NCBI GenBank assembly: GCA_963575745.1
Contig: CAUYUJ010022530.1
Location: 52,308-116,307 of the forward strand
Direction: 5' to 3'
DNA: 64,000 nucleotides
DNA from: Prorocentrum cordatum
Taxonomy: Eukaryota; Sar; Dinophyceae; Prorocentrales; Prorocentraceae
Both the position numbers and the translations under genes were made by a program. Shown in pieces: positions 11,261-19,771 of this stretch (the stretch's first letter is position 1; the number at the start of each line of letters is the position of its first letter). The notes beneath the pieces are model-generated. The model had not been told where the DNA came from and did no database searches. It saw nothing but the letters and a program-made list of their open reading frames with translations.

Positions 11261-11524
11261 GTTATTATCTATATATCCGTAAGGGCTTCGCCCCCTGCCG
11301 CCGGCCCCCTCTCTCGGAGAATGGGCCATGGAAGAGCTAAGTCATGAGGCCTTGGCGCTGTCGTAAAGCAGTATCGAAACTTCATGCGAAGCCGATTCGC
11401 AATCAGCAAAACCAACTGATCACAAGAGGGGTTACCACACCTGGCGATTGGTAAGACGTGTATGGTTTACGGGCTTGGTTACCACACCTTGCGATTAAAG
11501 GGCCGAGTGAGTTCTCGCAGTTTG

Positions 11525-12150
11525 GGTTACCACGCCTTGCGATGGATGTGCGTGAAGGGTGGCACCGAATTTCAGAAATGTGGCAAATCCCCTGTGTTTT
11601 TGGACCCTGACCCCGCGGATCTGCGTGAGGGGTGGCACCGAATTTCAGAAATGTGGCAAATCCCATGTGTTTTTGGACCCTGAACCCGCGGATCTGCGTG
11701 AGGGGTGGCACCGAATTTCAGAAATGTGGCAAATCCCCTGTGTTTTTGGACCCTGACCCCGCGGATGTGCGTGAGGGGTGGCACCGAATTTCAGAAACAT
11801 GGCAAATCCCGAATGTTTTTGGACCCTGACCCCGCGGATCTGCGTGAGGGGTGGCACCGAATTTCAGAAATGTGGCAAATCCCCTGTGTTTTTGGACCCT
11901 GACCCCGCGGATTTGCGTGAGGGGTGGCACCGAATTTCAGAAATGTGGCAAATCCCCTGTGTTTTTGGACCCTGACCCAGCGGATCTGCGTGAGGGGTGG
12001 CACCGAATTTCAGAAATGTAGCGAATCCCCTGTGTTTTTGGACCCTGACCCCGCGGATCTGCGTGAGGGGTGGCACCGAATTTCAGAAATGTGGCAAATC
12101 CCATGTGTTTTTGGACCCTGACCCCGCGGATCTGCGTGAGGAGTGTCGAT
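11525..12150 (+). repeat. 73-bp satellite, about eight tandem copies
   Basis: The unit runs GCGTGAGGGGTGGCACCG - AATTTCAGAAATGTGGC - AAATCCCCTGTGTTTTTG - GACCCTGACCCCGCGGATCT and repeats every 73 bases from about 11548 to 12140, with only scattered substitutions. 73 is not a multiple of three, so the overlapping 65-70 codon frames seen through it are by-products of the repeat. Confidence 0.97.
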
Positions 12151-12237
12151 TTCGAGCCCCCCCAGCAATTCAGACAACGCGCCCAGGGGACGCTGGAAAA
12201 TCCTGTTTGGGCCTCCCCCCCCCGCGCGCGGTCAATC

Positions 12238-12293
12238 AACTAGTTACAGTAACCAGCAAGAAGTCAACTAGTTACAGTAACCAGCAAGAAGCA
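12238..12293 (+). repeat. 28-bp direct repeat, two copies
   Basis: CAACTAGTTACAGTAACC followed by AGCAAGAAGT, twice in tandem; the third unit decays. Contains the palindrome ACTAGT. Confidence 0.85.
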
Positions 12294-12639
12294 GAACTGT
12301 AACACTGGAAACTAGAAACTACAACTGGTACAGGAAACTGCGAATCACGCGCCTCGCAGCCTGGTGGCCCCACAAGGGGGGCCGGGATATGAGAGAGCGT
12401 GATCCACAGCCGCTTTACTGTAAAATTGCCAACCTCCCTTTTTTCCTCCGGAACCACGGGAGTCCGGGCGCCCCCTAACCGCACGGGTCCCCCTAGATAT
12501 CCCCCCCCCCCCTCCGAAATCCACCCCCCCCCTGACCTTGTAACCCTCCCCCCCCCTTCCCCCCTCCCCCCCCTCTCCCCGGCAAAACCCCCCCCCTCCC
12601 CCCTAACCCGCCCCCCCCCCCCACCCTCCCCCTTCGAAA

Positions 12640-13612
12640 ACGCGGGGGGTGTCACTACGGGTGTTCGAATCTCTCCCCCCTCCAGATCTGGAAAACCGGG
12701 GGGGGGTCACTACCGGTTCGAACCCCCCCTCCCCCCTCGAAAACCGGAGGAGGGTCACTACCGGTTCGACCCCCCTCCCCCCACGCACCGCCAGCAAACG
12801 ACTCCCGGTCCCTACCACCGTCCACATCACATCCCACTGTTGTTCCCAGCACCACTGTCCTCACCACCACTGTCCCCACTGGTTCCACCACCGTCCCTAT
12901 TGTCCACACCAGTGCCCCCACCACTGTCGCACTGTCCCCACTGTTCCCACCACTGTTCCCACCACGGTTCCACTCTCCCCACTGTCTCCACGGACCCAAC
13001 CACTGCCCGACTATCCCCACTGTCCCCGCTGTCCCACTGACTCCTCCGCTGTCCCACTGAGCTGTCCCACTGTTCCCACCACTGTCCCACTGTTCCCACC
13101 ACTGTCCCCACTGTCCCCACCACTGTCCCCACTGTACCTCTGTCCCATTGTCCCACCGCCGTCCTCGCCACCGCCTTCACCACTGTCCCCACCACCATTG
13201 TACCCTCCACTATCCCACTGTTTCCACCTCATTCCCACTGTCCCCACTCGACTGTCCCCACCACCACCGTCCCCACCACTGTCCACTGTCCCCCCCGTTC
13301 CCACCATTGTCCCCACCACTGTCCCCACCACTTCCGTCCCCACCACTGTCCCACTGTCCCACTGTCCCCACCACTGTCCCGCTGTCCCCTCACCACTGTC
13401 CCCACCAACACCGTCCCCACCACTGTCCGCACCCCCACTCGGTTTTCGAGGGGGGGAGGGGTTCGAACCGGTAGTGACCCCCCCTTCCTTTTCAGGATGA
13501 ACTGGGGGGGGAGGGGGGAGAGGGGTTCGAACCGGTAGTGACCCCCCCGGTTTTCCAGATCTGGAGGGGGGGGGGGGGAGGGGTTCGAACCGGTAGTGAC
13601 CCCCCCCCGGTT
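12640..13612. repeat. 1-kb foldback enclosing a CCACTGTCCC minisatellite
   Basis: The left arms at 12640-12790 carry three copies of a unit (GAAAACCGGGGGGG, TCACTACCGGTTCGAA, CCCCCCTCC). The right arms at 13440-13612 carry three inverted copies. Between them, 12830-13435 is a 12-bp-type minisatellite (CCCACCACTGTC variants). The poly-C and poly-G runs make all six frames open, but nothing protein-like is seen. Confidence 0.85.
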
Positions 13613-13643
13613 TTCCGCCAGCAGCGGTAGAACACGCTCTTTC

Positions 13644-13715
13644 ACATATATATATATATATATATGGATGTGTATGTATATGTATACACATATCTATATT
13701 TATATATGTGTGTAT
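13644..13715. repeat. AT dinucleotide-rich tract
   Basis: (TA)n followed by imperfect TATATGTA repeats, the most AT-rich segment in the first 40 kb. Confidence 0.85.
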
Positions 13716-13764
13716 AAATGTTTGAAGTTCTGGTGGATGTTTGGACTATGTTTTAGCTTTCGAC

Positions 13765-14900
13765 CAAAACCCGCCGGTAGGGCGGGCGTGCCCGACCCAG
13801 CCCTGCTCGTGGCCCCTCGCCAGGGCGTGGCGTGGGCAGGGGCACGGCTGGAGGCAGCGGCTGGGGGCGGGGGGCAGGGCACGTGTATGGCCGGAGGGGG
13901 GGGCCGACGGTCCAGGCCCGGCCCGCCCGTTGGTCGGGTCGGCCCAGGGGGGGGGGTGGAAACGGAGGCCAGGGCAGGGCGGAGCGACGGGGGGCGACGT
14001 CGCCACGCGGACATCGTGGGAATTTCTGGGGCCCCTGGAATCGGGATTGCATGCGAAGTTCGCCAAGAAGGAAGCGACGGAGATTCAGAAGAGGTCAGGG
14101 CGCCGAACTGACGGCGATTGTGGTTGTTTGGTGCGTTTGGGCAAAATCGGCCCAGCAAATCGCCCCGCAGGGACGCTACTAGGGTGGATGTCATGGAGAG
14201 GGCCATAATATTTTCCCAGATTCATGGCGCCTCTTCTTATTCCATGACGTCCCTGGCCCCCCCGTTTGGCCGCGCACATGCCGCCGGCCATGATTTGCGC
14301 CCCCCCCTCTTGGACGCCCCCCTCTTGGCCGCCCCCGATGACTCGGGAGCCTTGAGACGGGGGTCAATGTAAGCGGGGGTCAGCCACAGCGCCCGATCTT
14401 GCAGGATCCTGCAGGGCCAGGGTCGCATTGACCCGGGCTTGGGTGCAGGACCCTGCCGCATCTTGCCGGATCCTTCGCGTAGACCCGGGCTTGGGTGCAG
14501 GATCTTGCAGGATCCTGCGAGGCTCGACTGACTCGGGTTTGGATTGACCTTGGTCAGAAGACCCCCGATGACCACCCGCCCGGCCAGGGGCCGCCTACAA
14601 GCGGCCCACGGACTTCATAATGGCCCCTCGGAGGGGGTCCGCGGGCTCCGCGGGCCAGCGGCCCGAGGAGCTCGCGGTCGGCGTAGGTCTGGCCAGCGCG
14701 AGGGCGTCCAGGGCACGGAGGCCACAGCAGGGTCAGGAAAGGCCTGCTCCTCGGAGTGGGAAGAGGTATCCATACCACCAGCTACCTTTTCCCTCGTGTT
14801 CCCCCTTGTCGGGCCTCTTCGGAGGCCCTCGTCGCAACCGCTGGATTCGCGTCGAAATTCGGATCGGAACGCACCCTGGGAGAGGTCTGGTGAGTAGCGG
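13765..14900. other. Intergenic; solo right end of element C, then GC-rich DNA
   Basis: CCGCCGGTAGGGCGGG CGTGCCCGACC at about 13770-13797 is a right end of family C without its partner. At 14390-14520 the string GATCTTGCAGGATCCTGC recurs in diverged form three times. No gene recognised, although frames are open on both strands because of the GC content. Confidence 0.5.
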
Positions 14901-14902
14901 TA

Positions 14903-15086
14903 CCCATCGGTCGTTGAAAGTAGGTATTTCGGGATTCCCAGAGCCCAGTCTACCTCAAGCGCCTTCCTGCTTCGAGAGCCGATCTGCGTTTGCTGCGTGC
15001 TGTTATTCACTGGGTGGGCCCGAACCCAATCTACTTCCTCCGTCTTCCAACTTCGTGTTTCCACCTACTTGTTCCGACCAATGGGT
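14903..15086 (+). repeat. TIR element I, copy 2
   Basis: Matches 1893-2071. Its ends pair: CATCGGTCGTTGAAAGTAGGT at the left with ACCTACTTGTTCCGACC at the right, followed by AATGGG. No coding capacity. Confidence 0.75.
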
Positions 15087-15159
15087 CATGCGCGCCCCTG
15101 GACAGAATGTTGATTGAGCGTCCAGCGGATGCCTCGCTGCCTCCGACGTGGATAGAATT

Positions 15160-15325
15160 AGGGAGGGCACGTCCCTCTGCAGGAGAAAGCTTCAAGGACA
15201 GTCGAGCAATGGTCCGGGGGACGATGTTTCGTGCTCTTCCGAATACTGCTGAGCACTGCTTGACCAGTCTGACTCTGTGCTTCAAAATGGCACCTGTAGG
15301 AAGGAGGACATGTCCGACCCACTGA
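15160..15325 (+). repeat. TIR element C, copy with an 8-bp direct repeat
   Basis: Left end GGGCACGTCCCTCTGCAGGAG, right end CACCTGTAGGAAGG followed by ACATGTCCGACCC. The flanks read GTGGATAGAAT on the left and CTGATAGAACATG on the right. The unoccupied paralogous sequence GTGGATCGAATGTTGATCGC lies at about 16060, so this insertion has a related empty site in the same window. Confidence 0.75.
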
Positions 15326-15451
15326 TAGAACATGTTGATCGCGTGGCCGCCGCCCGAGCGCGTGGCCGCCGCCCGGGCGGCGGCTCCGGTGCCGGCCCCC
15401 GGCCCGGTCCGCGCGCCAGGGAGGGGGGGTTCGGAGCGGATCCACTCGGGC

Positions 15452-15612
15452 GAAGAGAACTGTGCACATGCACCGATCCTGGCAAGGCCCATCCTTGACC
15501 CAGGATCGGTGCATATGTCTTCCTGGCCAAGGTAATTAGGAGGGCGTATGCACCGATCCTGGGCTTAGGATGGGCCCGGCCAGAATCGGTGTATGTGCAT
15601 AGTTCTTTTTCC
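15452..15612. repeat. Foldback element D
   Basis: The left arm (AGAGAACTGTGCACATGC, ACCGATCCTGGC, CCCATCC) and the right arm (GGATGGGCCCGGCCAGAA, TCGGTGTATGTGCATAG, TTCTT) are complementary. A further inner copy of the arm (ACCCAGGATCGGTGCATATG) lies at about 15498. Confidence 0.8.
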
Positions 15613-15654
15613 TCTATCCAAGAAATCCGCGCGGAGTGCCAGCAGTTGATGTCT

Positions 15655-15845
15655 GCAGTGGGACCCCATGCCAAGAAGCACCCTGCTTGCCTCCTGGGTG
15701 CCCTGGGTTTCTTGGGCTTCGATGGTTCTGCTGTGGAGAGCGTGACGTTCCCAAACCCAGAAACGGTGGACGTCCTGGGGTCTCAGGGTTGGGTTTCTTG
15801 TGGAAGGTTTCTTGTGGACGGGCCTCCACTGCCTGTCTATGGCGT
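15655..15845 (+). repeat. Dispersed repeat R1, copy 2
   Basis: Matches 8470-8645 over about 170 bases with most differences being substitutions. In this copy it begins a few bases after the family-B-like string ATCCAAGAAATCCGCGCGG, suggesting the two elements have travelled together. Confidence 0.8.
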
Positions 15846-16127
15846 TTTTTCTTCTACCAAGGGAAGAGATTCACGCGGACCCGAGAACTGTCGTTTGCTA
15901 AACGGCCCTGGGCGTCTCCGAAACAGCCCTGCCCTGTTTGATCATCTTCCTCTCTGCGTGCGTTCACCGAATCGCGCGACGGGGTGCTCCCTTTGTGGGG
16001 GTGGATATCCTGCTCTCGATTCCGAGACTGCCGATCGATCGGCTCCCTGCCTCCGGCGGCGTGGATCGAATGTTGATCGCCTGCTCCCGCGCGCGTGGCC
16101 GCCGCCCCGCTCCGCGCCAGGCTTCCG

Positions 16128-16288
16128 TCGGGCATGCCCCTTTGCAGGAGGAGTGTTCAGTCATAGTCAAACAGCAGTCCGGGGACGGTCTTTGTTGGAC
16201 TGTGTTCGAATCTGTTCTGACATGTTTTGATCATGTGTTATGCTTCTTTTCCCGTCAACATCCGCCGGCAGGGGGGCATGCCCGACCT
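16128..16288 (+). repeat. TIR element C, complete copy
   Basis: Left GTCGGGCATGCCCCTTTGC AGGAGGA, right CCGCCGGCAGGGGGGC ATGCCCGACC, about 160 bases apart, with an AT-richer interior (GATCATGTGTTATGC). Its right end abuts element A at 16294, so two elements are stacked here and no clear target duplication can be read. Confidence 0.8.
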
Positions 16289-16293
16289 GAATT

Positions 16294-16445
16294 ACCTACC
16301 CCGCTTTCGCTTCCAGGCAAAACCAAGTCCTATCACGCGCCTCCTCGTCAAGCGGCCTGACCAGTACAGGCCGTAGTCTGGCATCGCTTGGTATCTCTTG
16401 GAAGCGAGGGTGGTCAAAAGCGAGCTAGGTTTGTTTGCCCCCTAC
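16294..16445 (+). repeat. Conserved dispersed element A, copy 2
   Basis: Differs from the copies at 1593 and 49223 at only a handful of positions over 137 bases, including ACCTACC against ACCGACC at the left end and GAGCTAGGT against GAGGTAGGT at the right. Confidence 0.8.
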
Positions 16446-16881
16446 TGACGCTGGGCCGCGCGGCCCCGTCCCTCCGCGCGCGCGCAGAGGAGGCGGTGCG
16501 GCAGCAGGCGCAGGAGCAGCAGCGGCAGCAGCTGCGGCGGCGGCGGGAGCTGCACGAGCAGCAGGCCCGCGCCCCGCCGAAGCGCGAGGGGGGCTCGGGG
16601 GAGGAGGCGGTGCCCACACCGCTGCCCTCCGCTGCCTCGTGCTCCCTCCTCGGGGGGGGCGCCTCCTGGGGGGGCCCTCGTCGTCACCGCTGGATGTTCG
16701 CCTCGTCAGCTCTGACCAACAGCAGAAAGTTTGGAGGTCAATTTTTATGTTTTGATTTTCTTTCTGACATTCGTAGATCGGCGGTTGGAGAGGGTCCGCT
16801 TGGCCCCCCCCCCCAGATTTGGCGCGATGTCCACGTTGCGTTCAACTTGTAACGCGCTTTTTGATCCAAAGCCATCGGGCC

Positions 16882-16922
16882 GCTGACCAGAACCTCGAGG
16901 CGGCCTCGAGGTTCTGGTCAGC
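16882..16922. repeat. Perfect 41-base palindrome
   Basis: GCTGACCAGAACCTCGAGG, then CGG at the centre, then CCTCGAGGTTCTGGTCAGC: 20 bases, one central base, and 20 complementary bases without mismatch. Surrounding sequence (16446-17084) holds no recognised gene. Confidence 0.95.
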
Positions 16923-17084
16923 ACGCACCCCAGGGGAGGTCCAGGGAGTAGCATCCGTCATGGCCCCAGGGCCCGACACCAGGCGAACAGGCCCGTTGTC
17001 GAACCATCGGAAAGGGCACCTTCTGCCGTTGCTGGCCAGCACCCCTCCTGGTTCGAACCGGGGGAGGGGTAGGAATAGCCTCCT

Positions 17085-17335
17085 CCTCCTCCTCTGCACC
17101 GGGGAGGGGGGAGGAGGGGAGGGGAGGGGAGGGGAGGGGAGGGGAGGGGAGGGGGGGGGGGAGAGGAGGGGAGGAGGGGAGGGGAGGGTAAGGGGGAGGG
17201 GGGGGAGGGAAGGTAGGTTGGAGGGGGGGGGAGAGGAGGGGAGGGGGGGAGAGAAGGGAGGGGCGGGGGACTGGAGCGGGGGGAGAGCCCGCCCCTCCCC
17301 CCTGGTTCGAACCTGGGGGGGGGGGAGGGGGGGGA
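17085..17335 (+). repeat. GGGGA-rich purine tract
   Basis: About 250 bases of GGGGA/GGAGG repeats, bounded on both sides by GGTTCGAAC strings like those of the 12.6-13.6 kb foldback. Strong G-quadruplex and triplex potential; non-coding. Confidence 0.85.
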
Positions 17336-17569
17336 ACCCCGCCGCCCCCGCCCCCCTTCCTGGTTGGGATCGGAGGGGGGGGCCGTGGGCGGCCCTCGCT
17401 CCTGCCAGACTTCGAAGCTGAAGGGGGGGCGGAGGGGCCAGCGGTCCGCGTTATGCTGGGCAGCCTCGCCCGCATCGCTGACCACAGGCTCAGAAACACG
17501 GTTCCAACGAAACTCGCACGCAGCTCGATCAAAGTTCGAGCAAAGCTCAAACACCAGAACCTGCATTTT

Positions 17570-17965
17570 TTATGGTCCAGGATAGCGGCCGTTACCGGCC
17601 CCGCCCCCCCGCCCCCCAGATCACGTCACGTTCCGCGCCAGCGGCGTCCAGTAACGCCTAGGGATGACCGGGGCCAAGCAGGAGCAGCATGTAGGCGGCG
17701 ATCTGCACCACAGCGCCTGCGTACACCACAACGTTCGCTTGCACACCGCACGCGTGGACACCCCAGCGCCTGTGTACACCGCAACAGCCGTGTGCAACGC
17801 AGCGCCTGTGTACACCACAGTTCGCGCGTGCACCACAGCGCCTGTGTACACCACCGCTAACTCATACACCGAAGCAACCATGTGCAACACAGCGCCTGTG
17901 TACACCACAGCATCTGGGTGCAACGCAGCGCGAGTGTACACCACAGCGCCTGCGTGCACAGGACA
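17570..17965 (+). repeat. 18-bp minisatellite module, left copy
   Basis: A unique lead (ACGTCACGTTCCGCGCCAGC, AACGCCTAGGGATGACC, AGCAGCATGTAGGCGGCGATC) is followed by 18-bp repeats of the type CAGCGCCTGTGTACACCA to about 17960. The same module in inverted orientation lies at 25290-25715, on the other side of the tyrosine-recombinase retrotransposon. Frames through it encode VYTTAPV-like repeats and are not called. Confidence 0.85.
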
Positions 17966-18078
17966 GGCATAAGGAGCACGTAGGTGAGGACATGCGGCGG
18001 GCAGCTGAACACCACGCACGGGAAACGCTGATAATTAATAACGATGTTCTTACCTCTTCGTTCCTCCTCCTCCCCCTC

Positions 18079-18183
18079 TGTCTAGCTCTGTGAACGTGAT
18101 TGCCTGTCCAAATCGCTCGGCCGCTGCTCGGCTGGAACCGCTTACACGTCCGTTCCATTGCCGTGCTCGGCCCAAGCCTTTCA
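18079..18183 (+). repeat. A1 split repeat, left terminus
   Basis: 105 bp from TGTCTAGCTCTGTGAACG to CCCAAGCCTTTCA. Repeated at 24445-24549 and 24760-24864 with no difference that I can see. It defines the 5' end of the element and should hold or abut the promoter. Confidence 0.92.
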
Positions 18184-18198
18184 GAGAGCGGCGGCCGC

Positions 18199-18864
18199 AT
18201 GCTTCAGAATCTCGCCTCTCAGACGGGCGTTGCCGCGATCGGCCATTTCGCGGCCGACTGGGCGCGGCGCATCGGCGGGCTGGCCTTCGAGGCCGGGCAG
18301 CTGGCGGCGGCGGCAGAGCAGCTGGGCGGCACGCGCATCCTTCTGCTCATCATCTTCCTGGTGGGCGTGCTGGCCGGCTGCTGCTGCTGCGCGACCTGCA
18401 CGCTGGTGGTGAGCGTCGTCTGGCATGGCGCTGGTCCTGCGCGCTGGCATGCGCCTGCTGGTCCAGTGGCGGGCGCAGGAGGACTATCAGAGCCGCCTGT
18501 TGCTGCGCCTGTGCGACGCCGACGAGTTCGAGCACGAGCTCGGGACACCTCCGACGAGTCCGACGAGCCCGCTGTGGATGGCGGCGACCCCGGACGAGGA
18601 CATCTACCCGCACGAGCTCGAGGTGCCTCCGCTCCACGCGATGGTGCCGTGCGATCGGACGGGCCAGCCGCTTTGGCGCGAGCGGATCGGCGGGGACGGC
18701 CGCCGGCTACCCCGCCCGTGCTACGGCGCCCAGTGGCATCCCTCGCCCCTCGAGTTCATGGAGCTCCTCGGGTCCTGCAACGCGAGGCCGGAGGGGGAGG
18801 AGGTGGCGCTGGCAGCGCCGCCGGAGGGGCCGCCGCGGGTGGATGGGACAGCGACTCCTTCTGA
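18199..18864 (+). CDS. Upstream ORF with a membrane segment, overlapping gag
   Basis: Open frame of 221 codons beginning 16 bases after A1. Residues 1-46 are amphipathic and Ala-rich. Residues 47-75 form one strong hydrophobic segment (RILLLIIFLVGVLAG) followed by a cysteine cluster (CCCCATC) and TLVVSVVW. From 18425 on it overlaps the gag frame (+1 relative) and becomes Pro/Ala/Arg-rich, as a wrong-frame reading would, so the real product may be only about 75 residues long, either ending there or shifting into gag. The gag frame has a stop at 18410-18412 just before its ATG. I know of no membrane protein in this position in DIRS-order elements; it could also be a chance open frame. Confidence 0.4.
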   Translation: MLQNLASQTGVAAIGHFAADWARRIGGLAFEAGQLAAAAEQLGGTRILLLIIFLVGVLAGCCCCATCTLVVSVVWHGAGPARWHAPAGPVAGAGGLSEPPVAAPVRRRRVRARARDTSDESDEPAVDGGDPGRGHLPARARGASAPRDGAVRSDGPAALARADRRGRPPATPPVLRRPVASLAPRVHGAPRVLQREAGGGGGGAGSAAGGAAAGGWDSDSF

Positions 18865-19768
18865 CGGGCTCGCCCGGGGCTCAGGGAAGCTGGTGGCGAG
18901 TGAGAACAGGCGGTGGCTGATCACCGCTAGCGAGGACGACAGCGACGTGAACGTGCTGGCCGACTTCGACGCTTGTGAGTGGTACGCGGTGTGCGACTCC
19001 CTCGCGGTCGTGAAGGCGGGCGGCAAGGTCTACCTGGCCAAGGCGGTGACGGAGAAGCAGGCGGAGAGCTCGATGGATGCGCGCGTCATGCCCATCCTGC
19101 ACGGGCTCGACGGCGAGAGGCGGCGCGTCTTCAAAGACGCCGTGCGGGGGATGTCGGAGACGCCCTGGACGGGGTGGCCTGTGAAGGGCCCCCGCACCGC
19201 GCTGTGGTGCGTCCGCTTCTTGGCGGAGCAAGACTCGCATCCGCGCGCCCGCCACACCAAGTGGCGCGCGGAGTGCGGCCTCGGGCCGGCCGACGTCGGC
19301 GTCTCCGACCACGAGCTGGCGATGCGGGCACTGGAGCTGGGCGCCGGCTTTGACCAGCTCAACTTGACGGAGCTGGCGCTGGTGGAGCTCCTCGTCCGCC
19401 GCGCTCAGCTGGCGGAGTGGAGGCACCGCGAGCGGCTGCTGAAGAGCAGTGGCGACGAGTACCTGGAGGACGAGTACCTGTACATGGGGACCTCGGAGAC
19501 GAGGGGGCTTCTCATGGTGTGCCCGACGCTCGTCGAGCACATCCAGGCGGAGCTGCACAAGGAGGCGACGCTCATGAAGGAGAAAAGGAAGCTCCGCGAG
19601 GAGCGGATGCTGTCGCGGGGCCAGGGCTCTGGCGGCGGCGGCGGCGGCGGCAACAAGGCGCTGCAGGACAAGGTGGCCGCGCAGGCCGCGGAGATCAGCA
19701 AGCTCCAGGCGAAGTTGAAGGGCCCCCAGACCGGCAGCAAAGGCGCCGGCGGGGGTGGGGGCCAGTAG
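18425..19768 (+). CDS. Gag-like ORF of the tyrosine-recombinase element
   Basis: 447 residues, first ORF in the expected gag position. There is no zinc knuckle. Residues 1-140 are acidic and Pro-rich; 150-330 look globular (VRGMSETPWTGWPVKGP, TALWCVRFLAEQDSHP, AMRALELGAGFDQLNL). About 330-395 are highly charged and helical (AEWRHRERLLKSSGDEY, LHKEATLMKEKRKLREER). A Gly-rich stretch and a short coiled coil (AAQAAEISKLQAKLKG) close the protein. The start is the first ATG after an in-frame TGA at 18410. It ends in TAG at 19766, after which CCC ATG continues in the same frame as pol. By position it is the nucleocapsid-like protein; no sequence family is recognised with certainty. Confidence 0.75.
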   Translation: MALVLRAGMRLLVQWRAQEDYQSRLLLRLCDADEFEHELGTPPTSPTSPLWMAATPDEDIYPHELEVPPLHAMVPCDRTGQPLWRERIGGDGRRLPRPCYGAQWHPSPLEFMELLGSCNARPEGEEVALAAPPEGPPRVDGTATPSDGLARGSGKLVASENRRWLITASEDDSDVNVLADFDACEWYAVCDSLAVVKAGGKVYLAKAVTEKQAESSMDARVMPILHGLDGERRRVFKDAVRGMSETPWTGWPVKGPRTALWCVRFLAEQDSHPRARHTKWRAECGLGPADVGVSDHELAMRALELGAGFDQLNLTELALVELLVRRAQLAEWRHRERLLKSSGDEYLEDEYLYMGTSETRGLLMVCPTLVEHIQAELHKEATLMKEKRKLREERMLSRGQGSGGGGGGGNKALQDKVAAQAAEISKLQAKLKGPQTGSKGAGGGGGQ

Positions 19769-19771
19769 CCC

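Noticed and set aside
11559-12121. Overlapping 65-70 codon ORFs with MAPNFRNVANP-type repeats
   Set aside because: Each is one 73-bp satellite unit read through; 73 is not divisible by three, so no long repeat protein exists.
17664-17972. Repeat protein with VYTTAPV units (and VHHSAR units at 25069-25593)
   Set aside because: Both are translations of the 18-bp minisatellite, which exists in both orientations; several frames are equally open.
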